From the NCBI GenBank assembly GCA_023375785.1, contig SZWC01006835.1:12659-73660 (forward strand): a stretch of DNA of 61,002 nucleotides, written 5' to 3'. Numbering within the stretch: position 1 is the stretch's first letter; every line of letters starts with the position of its first letter. Shown in pieces: positions 21,141 to 31,800 of this stretch. The notes beneath the pieces were generated by a model. It was not told the DNA's origin. It did no database searches and saw only the letters and a list, made by a program, of their open reading frames with translations. Position numbers and translations under genes: made by a program. Source of the DNA: Penium margaritaceum (Eukaryota; Streptophyta; Zygnematophyceae; Desmidiales; Peniaceae).

Positions 21141-21990
21141 TGTATCAGGAATAGGCACCGTCTAGGTCGGGCTTCGGGTGGCCAAAGAACACACCTTTGG
21201 ACTCAGTCTGACTACGACAAGATCAGCTGCGATATTGCAAATGACCATGAAATTATGCGAGACAAACCAGTGGCGGACAAGGCGCACTAGATGCACCTAA
21301 GCAAAGTCTGCGCGGACACTCAAGCAAAGGGCCTTCATGCTAGGCTCGCCACTCTAATCACTACAAGTCGGGCATCTAGGCGTCAAGTCAACAGTTTGCT
21401 GAGCCTTAGAGGCTAGTGATCAAAGACAACCACAGGGCTCACGGGAGTATTCCGATGGTTAGGTGCTCCCCTCGAGCTGTGGAGCAGGATACTTGTCTAC
21501 AACCGCGTGTGCTGTGGACTCGCAGGGAAGGGAAGAGGGTGTAAGAGAAACATGGACAGATGATGGCTCGCACGAAGGGGAAATAGGTACAGGCACAAGA
21601 GTAGGGGATCAGGTGTGCAAGAGGGGACTAACGTTGACAAGGAATAGACACTAGCATGTAATCAGGTGCCAGAGGGGACTGACACATGCACGGGATCAGG
21701 CGTGACAAAGGGGACTGACACAGGTACTGGATCAGGAGTGTGCCAGAGGGAATCAATTAGGGTGCAGCCAAAATGGTTGCATGATGAGCAGCCAGAGACC
21801 GGACCACGCAGGTGTGGAGGCATGGATGGAACTATCGGCAGGGCTAGACTCTCCCACTCATCAAGAAGCCACACATGTGCAAACGTGATCGGCGGCCAGT
21901 GACAGAATGCTGGACAAGACGCGGTAGGTGAGAGCCTTGACACTGCAATGGTGAGCGGCGTTCTAAGAGGGTCATGACTGCGGGAACATG
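21141..21990 (-). repeat. Copia D linker with proline-rich repeats
   Basis: The sense strand encodes SLWHTPDPVPVSVPFVTPDPVHVSVPSGT (frame 21662-22036), that is, 12-residue (36-bp) units of the type TPDPVPVSVPF. Similar DNA continues to about 21590. The same position in Copia C has TPALVPVSLPSG units and Copia A has AGPSGPASPVAS units. Confidence 0.7.
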
Positions 21991-23260
21991 CCAAGAAAAG
22001 TACACATGAGACCACAAGGTGAGAGCTTAGATCCATGCTGGTGCTCCATGTACCATGCGCAAGTGAGCAACCTCAAAATGCGAGCGAGACGGAGATCGGC
22101 GCGATGGCCAAACCACGGCTCGTACAGCTTAGCAAGGTCCAGAAGAGGACCATGTGGTAGGAGCTTCCAGAATTATGTCATGTAGGAGAAGTTATTGATT
22201 GCAAAGGACTCCAGAAGTCTGTACTCAGACCGCATGGAGCGGACCGCATCCTCGTGGTGTGGTTCCAACACTGAGACATGCCATTTTTCTCTGGTGCAGC
22301 AGGGATGGAGAGTTGATAAAAGACACCATGATCAATAAATTAGGCATCCGTCTTGCCTAATAAATCGCCACTACAATCCGAGTAAAATATGTGAAGGGTG
22401 TGACGAGACTCTCTCGTCACACCATTCACACCCACGAGCACCATCCACAGGTGGACCTCCAGGATGGTATTGCTCTTGTGGCGGAGCCTTTAGACCCATC
22501 GCATCTAGGTGAAGTCTTCAGTCAGGGGGAGAAGATATCGACTCCGATCTGAGGGAAACTTGATTGAGAGGGGACCGAGAAGGTATGAGAAGAACAACTC
22601 TAGCAAACGCAATGTCCGGTAAGTGGGGTCAAGGTAAGAGTAGCAATGTATCATACCCTCGGCGCAAAAAATACAACTGGTCTTGGGTGGCTTCTCACAG
22701 GAGGTCGCTTCAGGAACAAGGGCTGGCTGAGATCAAATGAGCTTGGAAATAGTGTCTGAGCTCACATGGTAGAGAGTGCAATGTAGCAAGTGCTAGTGCT
22801 TAGGGGAGAGGGCACTAGTGACAAACATATGTGTTGAAGAGGGAGAGGGAGACAAAGCAAAGGGAGGGTAACGAGACACACGATACATGGCATCAACAAC
22901 AAAGGAATAAAGAACTATGGTACGGGCAATCACTATGGAAGATTCAATAGAGTGCTCAATATTGAGATCCATCCTAGTGCATGCACAGACAGAGAGTACA
23001 ATGAGCTCAAGAGCAGGGAAAAAGAGTACATTGGAAATGTACAAGGGGCCAGATAGATCACTAAACTGCACAACCCCAACTCTCTGGGCAGACAATAACT
23101 GACCAAAACCTATGCAAATTGTCCAAATGGACACAATGAGACCAAGCACGACGATATCACTACAAAGACAAGTAATGTGATAGGTGGCACCAGATTAAAT
23201 GATCCAGGTCACACTCAGCTCACGCCCAATAATGGACACAGGACAACACTTCGCCTCTGC
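21991..23260 (-). pseudogene. Copia D integrase and protease
   Basis: The protease remnant at 23185-23220 reads WII-stop-SGATYH: the catalytic Asp codon position is a stop. The frame 22793-23149 carries GVVQFSDLSGPLYISNVLFFPALELIVLSVCACTRMDLNIEHS, matching Copia C 50456-50660. The integrase core is at 22200-22760 in broken frames. Its C-terminal part at 22000-22260 includes GHRADLRLARILRLLTCAWCMEHQHGSKLSPCGLMCTFLAC, equivalent to Copia C 51400-51520. Confidence 0.75.
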
Positions 23261-23299
23261 TGAACGAGTAGCAGAAGACTCTGGAGAACGATAAACAAC

Positions 23300-24449
23300 A
23301 CGGACCTGTGATGTGTCAAGCTAGTCGGTACTGTCTGGTCCATCCTCATCCAAAGCTGATTTAGCTCCACCACAAGCATCATCACGAGCAATGGAAACTA
23401 TAGAAGAAGATTTTTGGGGACCATCCGGCTCTGACAACACACTCGCACCTCCCTAAGTGGAAAGCGCCAGCAGCTCATGAAGCTCCAAGATCGAGGGACC
23501 ACATCACTGTTGCTGCTTGGTGAAATGGTTACGTCTGCTATAGTCTTGGATGTGCCATGATCCGTCCTTCTATCACTAGAGGACATCCGCTCTACGTGCA
23601 CTGCCAAGAGGCCGCGCATGATCCGAGGCCAATCAAGGGGCTGATCGCACTCTGTGTGGCAGTGAGCACCTCCACTATTGTACCAATTAAAATTTGGTCC
23701 ACAAAAACTGTTCTTCCGCTGATGCTGCTAATGTTGGTGCTATCCCTTGTCGTGTCTCTTTCCCCTTATTTCCTTGTATGGCCACTGTAATGCCCTGATT
23801 CTGGCCTCTCGGGATGAAGGAGCTGGAGGAGGAAGCGGTGGAGGTGGGATTAGTGAACTAAGAAACATGTGTAAGAGGGGTCAAATTCACTACTGCAACA
23901 AGTGGACACTACTGATGGGAGATAGCAGCCTCGTGAGCCGATTTCATTGGAGAAAGTAGAGATGATTCTAAGGAAGCAACTGTGGTGACTTTAGAAACTC
24001 AATGACGGTCACACGGTTGAAGCTCATAAAGAGCTTCACACGGTCCAAGTGTGTCGCCCATCATGATGGCCTACAATATCCACAGATTTGTCTCGCCACA
24101 AGCCCCAAGGGGCATGGAAAGGCGCATGGGATGCCTCCAGTAGTCTATTGCGAGCTCTGTGGAACCCTGGTGGAGGGACTGGAACTCATGCAGTCAAGCC
24201 GTCCTCAGGGCATGGGTCTCTACAGCAAGAACTGTGAGAGCCAGCTCCTAGATCTGACAGGGATTTGCTCTTGTCTTTGTACAAGCCTCACCCAAAAAGG
24301 GACTGAAGTCAACCACAGTCTCCCGTGGCATGGCGTAGAGCAGACCGCGCATCGCTCTCACTACTATCTGGACCTAGTGAGTGTCACGAGTCTGGTACAG
24401 GCTATGGAAGTAGGGCCATAGGCCCTAAGAGTTGGCACACACCTGAAAC
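23300..24449 (-). pseudogene. Copia D gag, part downstream of the hAT-2 insertion
   Basis: A zinc-knuckle remnant at about 23600-23720 reads NWYNSGGAHCHTECDQPLDWPRIMRGL, matching Copia C's YNCGGAHRYTNCEQPLFWPQIMRGL; a key Cys is Ser here. The region 24270-24440 matches Copia C 49131-49250 on the other strand ('ggtctgctctac', 'catgccacggg', 'ggccctac', 'accagact'). The gag frame stops at the hAT-2 target site and resumes at 34503. Confidence 0.78.
24442..24449. repeat. hAT-2 left target-site duplication
   Basis: CCTGAAAC, identical to 34503-34510. In the uninterrupted paralogue Copia C the corresponding place reads GTTTCAGG on plus (about 49131-49138), the reverse complement of the same 8-mer. 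Confidence 0.93.
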
Positions 24450-24680
24450 CAGTGTTACCATCAGGGTCTGTTGTATGGGCAATACAATGATATCAGTATA
24501 TTGATAAATATCGATGTAACATCAATGCCGTTGTTTTACCAGGTCACTTTTGATCACACACGAGCACAAGTGTGCCTTTTTTTGGCTGACTATTGAACAA
24601 CCAATGACAATTGTCCACCGCGGCATGTCGATGGCCATCGATGCATCGATGCTTATTGATAAGGCAGTCCATGCTGGTTT
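24450..24680. repeat. hAT-2 left end: inverted repeat and subterminal ATCGATG words
   Basis: After CAGTGTTACC come 'atatcgatgtaacatcaatg', 'tcgatggccatcgatgcatcgatgc' and related ATCGATG words. The right end (34415-34502) has 'acatcgatgt', 'catcgatgtcaacatcgatgtgttgatg'. These are probable transposase binding sites. Confidence 0.7.
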
Positions 24681-26298
24681 ATGAGCTGGTGCATGGAAGC
24701 AAGGAAAAAAGGACCTACTTCTTTGGCGTTCTGTCATGTCAGCATTATTTTTACATGCAGGTTCGACTTCTCACAGAACGTAGTGAAGCCATGGGTATGA
24801 AAGGTCCTTGCTTTAAAATTTTGAAAGGAAGGGTTTTTTTTTTTGTATATTTGTAATACGGCGGAGTGACCATATACCCACAGAATTCTCGATATCTACC
24901 GCGGTGTCCACATGTCGCACAATAACCACGCCATATCCAAATGTCGGAAATTTAACAACGTGGTGTCCACCGGTCTGGACATTAACCACGGCACACACGA
25001 GCCGTTTCATATATGTATGCCATACCCATCGTAGTTTCACTGTACTATGCTGTATCCACTTCCAGAGAATTGGCAAGTCGGCCGATGATGAATGCTCCCC
25101 AATTGGCCGAGCGGTTACTGTGTGCGATAAGGCCTCGTATGTGTATTCACCTGACAGGCTGTTCTGCTGTCGTTTTCCAACCAGCAATGCCTGAATCTAG
25201 CGAACAAGTTCATTCGACGTTGTCACCGCCGTACGGGAGCGACGGCCACGGCAATGAGCGGTACACGGGTGATGACGTGTCTTTTGTTAAGTCTTTTTTT
25301 GGTGGTTGCGGTGTCAAAATCGCGCTACATTTTACGGGCATAATAGCACGACAGTCTGACCACTGGACATGCACGAATAATACCGCCTTCATTCATACCC
25401 AGATACTGCTGGTTGGATGATTAAGTTACTTCGCCGAAAGTAAATTCCATATTCACAGACATTGAGAGTAAATGAATTCATTATTACATTGCATGTAACA
25501 AATGGAAAATAGAGTTCACGTGTACAGCTCCGCAACATTATTCCCAATTATTGAAGAGGCTTACAACATGAGAATGGGAACAGATTCAACGTCAATTAAT
25601 GTGAAATAATGCATATGACAACGCCGCACAAAATATAACGCATATGCCAATGTCGCACATAAAATAATTATTTTCCATTCGCCCATGCTCACCTACGTAA
25701 TTTGTCATTGATTGGGAGAATCACATCAAAATATAATCCTTGCAAGGTTTACTACATAAAGATTTATCGTTTTAATTTGGACCCTTGAAGAACTTTCCTG
25801 AGAACTCATTGGCACAACAGTGAGTATTGTGCAAATGGTGTGCAATTGGTGATCAAACCATAGGCTATGCAACAAAGGGATGTCCATGGCTGTTGGTCGC
25901 ACTCGACTCAATTGATGACCTTCAATTTCAAAGTTTTGAACTTTCAAACGACGACAATAGTGTAGAACCGGAACCCCCCTCCTTTTGTGGGAGAAATTAA
26001 GATTCAACTCTGAAACTGAAAACTCATTTGGGGAATCACATCCAATGTAGTAGAACAGAAAAAAGTGGGAGAATATGAGGATCACATAATTCATTAATTT
26101 TTTATAGGTTAATATACGTATCACTACGGTAACATTCATTAATGCAGGAAAATTTTCCACGAAATACCCGGAAGTAATGGACATGGAGAGAATATTACTT
26201 TTTCATTTAATGCATACATGTCCATTTTCACAGCACATCAGGTCCACTACCAAACACCACTACGCTGCACTAGTGAACTAGGGGCTTCTCGATGTGTT

Positions 26299-26406
26299 GG
26301 GCCACATGCTGTCTGACCGGCCCCTCCATGTCTTGGTGTATGTGCTGACTGGGCCGCCCCTCCATGTCTTGGGCCACGTGCTGTATGACCCGCCCCTCCA
26401 TATAAC
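26299..26406. repeat. 36-bp minisatellite, three units
   Basis: Units 26299-26334, 26335-26370 and 26371-26406 share 'gcccctccatgtctt' and 'tgctg' at fixed spacing. The sense strand of the MULE would read 12-residue repeats (GGAGHTARGPRH type) in frame 26247-26540. They lie just beyond a GTAAGT donor-like site (about 26549 on minus), so they could belong to a last exon or the 3' untranslated part of the MULE gene. Confidence 0.65.
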
Positions 26407-28432
26407 TTGCCGCTTTGAAACCGTGTTGTACGCACTCTCACCTGCATTAAGAAGTACAAGAACGACAGCACTGGGATTAGTAACGTGTAACACACACAAC
26501 GACTGGGAAAACAAATCGGTTGACACAGGTAGAAACACAAAAGAACACTTACATGTAGGTGTCGTCGTCCAGCTCGTACGGTTCGTCATCCCACTGCTCT
26601 TCCATGCAATAGGCATCCTGCACGGCTACGGCCTGTTGGAACATCTCCTCACAACGCTCCCACTCATGCTACTCCCTGAGGTCCTCGTACCTGTCCTCGT
26701 CCTCTTCCTCATCCTCTGAGTCCTCCAAAATGTACCTCTCGGGGTCGTACACTTCCTCTTCACCGGAGTCATATGCGTTTTCGTTCTCCGCATCATACAG
26801 TGGTCCTGCACCGGCTCCTATAGCTGCCACTACACCACTGTCTGCGGGTGCAGTAGCAACTGCACTTGTACGTCCACTAGAGGCACTTGCTTGTCCAAGA
26901 GATGCAGCAGCTGCAGCTGCTGCTGCAGCTCTTGCAGTGTTCAAGCCGCCAAGGTTTGGTCCTTGCACGGCTACTGTCCCGGCAACATGTGTGCGCGCTG
27001 CTGCCCGTGCTGCTGCCCGTTCTACTCCCCCTGTCCCACCGGTCCTGGCATCTTCTTCTGCTTGACCCGCTCTTTCTCCTTTGCCTGTAGGCATGCCTGG
27101 ATAGCGCCCGGCTGCTGTTTCTGCTGTTATGGCAGCTTCGGTGTGTTCTAGCCGACGCAGCAGGGCGTTGGCTGCTGCTGCTGCCGCACCACTCACCGCT
27201 GGAGGGTTTGTGCACTTCTTCTTCGTGTGCCCCTTCACACCACATTGGGGGCATATGTATTTCTTCTTGCGCTGGTCCTCCCGCTCCCACCTTGCACTTT
27301 TCGGGCGACCTGGTCTATGCTTGGGCCCCGGCTGCCGCCACTGCTTGTCTTCTGGGTGTTTGAGATGGATGGGGTTCACCCCGGGCATGGGATGGTTGTA
27401 AGTCCTCCGGTACGCCATGCGTGTGTGATGCACGTCCACCATCGCCTCAGGATTGTCCCCCCTGCGAATCAGAAACGCACAAGCATGGACACAGGGCTGC
27501 CCCCACTCCTTCCAAGTACCACATGTACACGTCCTTTTTTGCACGTTCACCCGCCGCAGACGGTTGCTCGGCCCTGTCACTGTACCCGAGTGTGGACCCT
27601 CCTCTTCCACCTCGTAGTCGACGCTGCTCACAGACGCGTTGAACATGCGCTTCTCTGGTGTTGGAGCAAACTGGCCCTTCACCAACTTGCTGAGCTTGCG
27701 CCGGTCTGCAAGTAACCCCTGCACCCAAGTGTACAAAGCCACAAAACAGTAGAATGGGAATAGTTTTCAGACGTTGACGATTCGGGCATTCAAAGATTCA
27801 GCGGCGTTGGAGGTGTTGTGGCCGTCGCGTCCAATGGGGCAGTACAATCTGCTCCACTGCTCCCTCGGGATCCCGCCCACACCGATTGCACCCAGCAGCA
27901 TTACAACCGTGCGTGCATAGACCCGGCGTAGTTGCTCCTCGCACCTCTGCCACTCTGCCTCTGTTAGTGCATGCGCCAACCGCCAGAACCAGTACCCCGC
28001 CTGCTTGCCATGCTTCTGTCGCACGTTTTCTCCCAGATGGTATGCACAGTAGCTGTGCTAGGCTCTGGGCAGCTTCTCGGCCATAGCATTGAGCAGACCC
28101 TTTTCGAGGCTGCTTATGACCACCGTGCCGTCCTGCACAGTAGTGGGGTAAGCCAAGGACAAATGAAAGCAAAACCACTTCCAACTGTCCTCGTTTTCCC
28201 CGCTCACCATAGCCCATGCCATTGGCACCGCGTTGTCGTTGGCATCGAAAAACTGGAAGATGAGTACAACCTGCTTATGGTCGTTTTTTAGGCTGGTCCC
28301 GTCCATGGTGAGAAGCCTGCGGCAGTGTTGAAAGCCAAGGACGGTTGCACCAGGGGCAACAAAGGCTCGATGGAAGACCCCATCCTCGGTGGCCTCAGCA
28401 ACTGCGTGGGTGTTGGGATCCACGCGCATGAG

Positions 28433-28530
28433 CTGCAGTTCCAAAGAAAATGTTCCACGGTTAGAAAGACAGTATATACAAACGGCCACCAGTCCCTCAA
28501 TGGTGATAAAAATTGACAGAGGATACGCAC
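28433..28530 (-). other. Intron in MULE transposase (98 bp)
   Basis: The sense strand has GTGCGTATCC at the donor and TTTGGAACTGCAG at the acceptor. Removing it joins two blocks of the MULE transposase in the correct order and frame (before: FPVYCEE; after: LMRVDPNTHAV). Confidence 0.85.
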
Positions 28531-29089
28531 CTCCTCGCAGTAAACTGGAAACAGTGACGACGCCTTGTCCTTCGGGCCCATTATCCGCTCCTGCGTCTTC
28601 GACCGGGTGCGGTAGAGGGTGTTCTTGTCCACTTCCTTGCCAGTGCTTTTCCTGACGATGGCCTCCAGTGTCTTGACGTTGGCAGTGGGGTTGCACTTCA
28701 ACGTGGAGGCAATCTGCCAACTAACCCATCGTACCGTCTTTGCTGGATCACCTCATCCTGTGCCAGGCACGCAATGGTGGCCGTCAATGAACTGGCTGAC
28801 GACAACGTTGCCATGCTTCGCGTTCACATGCGCCTTCAGCAACCAAGGACATGTCTTGTCCTTCCACTGTCCACAGCGTGCCTCGAAACGAGTCTTCTCA
28901 CTCCAAAGCCACCGCGCGTTGGCTACAGCGTAGTCGTCAACTGCAGCACGTCCTTCTTCGATTGTGGGAAAGTCCATGCCGGGCGGAAACTTATCTGTCG
29001 TCCTGCGCCTTTTGGGGGTCGCATCGTCCGGTTCATCATCCGAGGACCCTGAACAATAAGAACCACTCAACACAGGGTCAGTTACAAAC

Positions 29090-29177
29090 GTGGAGGCAAA
29101 CTCCCGGCAAACTTCCGGGAGGCAAACTTATCTGTCGTCCTGCGGGTCATTCTGTACTCATGTACAGAATGACCCGC
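29090..29177. repeat. MULE 5' region: 16-bp perfect palindrome and 21-bp direct repeat
   Basis: GCGGGTCATTCTGTAC (29142-29157) is followed after 4 nt by its exact reverse complement (29162-29177). Just before it, the 21 bp at 29124-29144 repeat 28987-29007 of the transposase exon exactly (core 'cttatctgtcgtcctgcg'). 'ggcaaact' is also repeated at 29093 and 29121. These lie in a likely 5' intron or untranslated part of the MULE gene. Confidence 0.8.
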
Positions 29178-29817
29178 CATGCATTACCATGGCGATGGGC
29201 CCCACGACTGAGACGTAGAGTGCTGTTTGCAACCTGTTCAGGGGAGATCATTTTGACAACAGCTTGCTGTTGACGCTCCAAGACCTCGTTGTAAAATTGG
29301 ACTTGGGGCGGAGAAGCTACACCTGACTGCTTGTGCAACGTTGAAGAGGTGCCTCGTGATGGTGTGACTGGAGGTGGGCCATGCGACCTACGTCTACGGC
29401 TCTGTGCCCAGCTGACTTGTGCCGCCATCTTGGAAGAAAGTGGACATTTCGTCTTTAATTCAATGACTAAATACATGAAATGCCCATTCTCACCGGGTGC
29501 AGAAGCGTCCGTCATAGTTGCGGTCACTCTGCCGCTCACGCGAGTTCCGACGGCGCAGACAGGAAACGAACGGTCAGTCGACAACACTGACTGAGAGCTC
29601 ACAAGAGGTTGCACCCAACGGTAGCGATGCTGACAACAATAGACAACATGACACATGCCACGTTGCGCACGTGGCACGAGGCACTTCTCTCCGTGAAGAG
29701 AGAGACGTCATCGAAGAACACGATACGTCGACCGCATGCACTTCGATGTATCGACATCGAAGCATGCACTCATGCGACGCCAGGAATGGTCAGCATATGT
29801 CCTACCTGCCAGCGAAG

Positions 29818-29838
29818 CTCGTGCCAGACTGGCACGAG
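29818..29838. repeat. Short perfect hairpin
   Basis: CTCGTGCCA and TGGCACGAG are separated by 3 nt. They lie in the non-coding 5' flank of the MULE transposase, near another imperfect hairpin around 29733-29766 ('cttcgatgt ... acatcgaag'). Confidence 0.6.
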
Positions 29839-30360
29839 ATAATATGTCAACTCCCGGAATGAAATGTAGTGTTTGTCGAAGGGCGTCCTACAAAGAGAAG
29901 GTTGAATAGTCGTCTGGAGTGAATCCATGCCGATAAAGCAAGACCCCCAACTTTGCATGGCAAGTACTTGGGAGGCATCGAACTATATTTCAAATGCCGG
30001 CGCGTCATTGGTCGACGAAGTACTTCAAGCACCAAAACCCTATTCACTCGTAAACATCAACGCTGTCAATATTCGCAGGTGACAACTGTATCCGTCGTTA
30101 CCGTGTAAAGCGGACAGAAAATCCTGTTTACCATTGAATAAAACTGACGCCCTATCCACTCTTCACAAAAATTAACATTATGCCGGAAATGTCGAAGATT
30201 TTCCAACATGCACGGATATCGTGGACGTAATCGTAAAGGGTGTGGATATGTCGTACTTATAATTTAACACGATGGGTATGGCTTGGTTAATATTTAACTC
30301 GCAAATATGTGAGGCTTTTGGCCACGCTTGCGCGGATATATCAGCCATTTCGCTGTTTGT

Positions 30361-31800
30361 ATTATCTGTTTGAATTTCATATCTTACTAAAAAAAATCAT
30401 GATGTTCAAATGACCCCCATGTGTCAAAATGTTGGGAGATTTCCTGAATGTGCTGTCAATATGGAGCATTGCCATTTTCTGGAAGCAAATTTGGTTTTGG
30501 GACGATCCATCTGATTCATTGATGGAAGATATTTCTGTGGCGCCGCAATCTTGATGTCCATCATTGATGGACCACAATGTACAAACACGGCGTGTCAATG
30601 ATATTCACATGAAAACATTGTTGCCATACCTTAATTTTGAAAATTGTTGGTCATGTTTGGAATTATTTTCAATTTGTTTAGCTCACGGTTGGAACATGTT
30701 TAGCACATCATAACTTTTAGTGTTTCCAAACAATTAACACACCTGGACGGTGCTAATGCACCAGATATGTCATTGGCCAAACCCGCATATTGGACCTGCC
30801 ACCATGGCCCAATCGTGCCGTCCAACCTTTGTCGCTGGCTCAAACAACAGGGCTTTTGAAAATGTGTTTGAACCACCGCCGGTTCGATCGAACCACTGCC
30901 AGTTCAAACCATAGCTGGTTTGAAACACGACCGGTTTGAAAAACCACCGGCTCGAAATACCACCGGTCTGAAACACCGCCAGCTCAAACCAGCCATCGAT
31001 TCGAATCGACGGCTGGTTTGAACAAAAGCTTGAAACAGCCGTCCATTCCATTTGACGACTGGACCAAACTGCTGACATGATGTGCTCCTTGCCATGAGTG
31101 TCGTTGATCATACTCCCTGGTTAGATCACTGAGGAGTGGTCAAAGACCTGATATGACTTTGGATTTTGATTCTTTGGTTTTTTTATGCAAGATCAAGCTT
31201 TGCATCACTCAATTTGAGTGAACATTCAAAAAGTTGGCCTAGATCAAAAAACAGATGTTGTGCGGGTGGAATCTGATACCTGCCATGAGTGGCGAGATTA
31301 TCCACCGCCAGTGATCCGAGTTCGTCTCCAATTAGCCCCAAATGTACCAGTGCCATGAATGAAGCAACCAGAGGGTCCTCCTTGACCAGGGTGACATTCT
31401 CCTTGACTTTTAGGTGAGGAAAGGCGCTCCAACAAGTCACCGTTGAAGCGCCTTCTGTTCCTTAACGTATGAGAAAAGGTGGGCGGCTTAAGCAAGGATT
31501 AGTTCGACGGCCGTAATAGGGGATCTACTGCTCCGATTTGGACGTTCTTGTATGCATTGGGAAGCTTAGATCGCCGGCTATAAGGATCCGTAATATTACT
31601 ATGTTAAGTAACACATTCGTGTTTTGATTGAGTTCTACTAAATACGACCTGTTTTGCCCGCTCACATCCGTGATCCTTTTGTTCCACACTCTTTACCATT
31701 TGTGTCCATGGGCTGCCCCAAACATTGGTAGCGTGAACCAGCGCAGGCTAGACATCCTTGAGGTTGCCTCTACACCCACTAGTGCCAACACGAACCACCG
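30361..31800. repeat. Non-coding hAT-2 interior with degenerate 16-bp repeats
   Basis: No gene is recognisable. At about 30865-30985 a unit of roughly 16-17 bp (ACCACCGGTTTGAA-like: 'cacgaccggtttgaa', 'aaccaccggctcgaa', 'taccaccggtctgaa', 'caccgccagctcaa') is repeated about seven times with substitutions. It is followed by an inverted 'gattcgaatc' and 'cagctcaaaccagccatcg' / 'cgacggctggtttgaac' pair. It probably lies upstream of the hAT-2 transposase and could hold promoter or transposase-binding repeats. Confidence 0.5.

Larger units (their letters stand above)
26669..29434 (-). pseudogene. MULE transposase (FAR1-type zinc domain, MULE core, SWIM, CCHC)
   Basis: A possible first exon starts at ATG near 29434 (MAAQVSWAQSRRRR). 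The FAR1/MuDR-type domain at 28753-29070 has FPTIEEGRAAVDDYAVAN, CPWLLKAH and DGHHC. After a stop (28753-28755) come VRWVSWQIAS and NTLYRTRSKTQERI. A GT-AG intron (28433-28530) joins YCEE to LMRVDPNTHAVAE. The MULE core follows: FQHCRRLLTMDGTSLK (catalytic Asp), DANDNAVPMAWAMVSGENEDSW (Asp/Glu). ISSLEKGLLNAM takes the place of the usual DRE-containing motif, so the second catalytic Asp appears lost. After stops at 28058 and 27767, HSYCAYHLGENV, then a SWIM finger CTCGTWKEWGQPCVH and a knuckle CPQCGVKGHTKKKC, ending in an Ala/Gly-rich and acidic tail. Three internal stops make it a pseudogene. Confidence 0.88.
24860..30360 (-). mobile_element. MULE (Mutator-like element) nested in hAT-2, ends approximate
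   Basis: The coding part is unambiguous (see the transposase entry). The ends are inferred. 24861-25060 and 30150-30360 (read on the other strand) share scattered words in similar order: TAATAC, ATATCC, 'attaacca', 'catacccatcgt'. This is consistent with long, diverged terminal inverted repeats, but I could not define them exactly or find a convincing 9-bp duplication. 25440-26240 and 29860-30150 are AT-rich non-coding sequence with no recognisable feature. Confidence 0.6.

Noticed and set aside
27227..27715. 162-codon plus-strand open frame
   Set aside because: It is antisense to the SWIM/CCHC exon of the MULE transposase; no domain is seen.
26669..29434. Domesticated FAR1- or MUSTANG-like host gene
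   Set aside because: Three internal stops and its location inside a hAT element in a retrotransposon argue for an ordinary decayed MULE.
24860..30360. Exact MULE terminal inverted repeats with a 9-bp target duplication
   Set aside because: Only scattered shared words are visible; I could not define the ends or a convincing duplication, so the limits are given as approximate.
30865..30985. CRISPR array
   Set aside because: Units are short, contiguous and degenerate, with no unique spacers, and the host is clearly eukaryotic.
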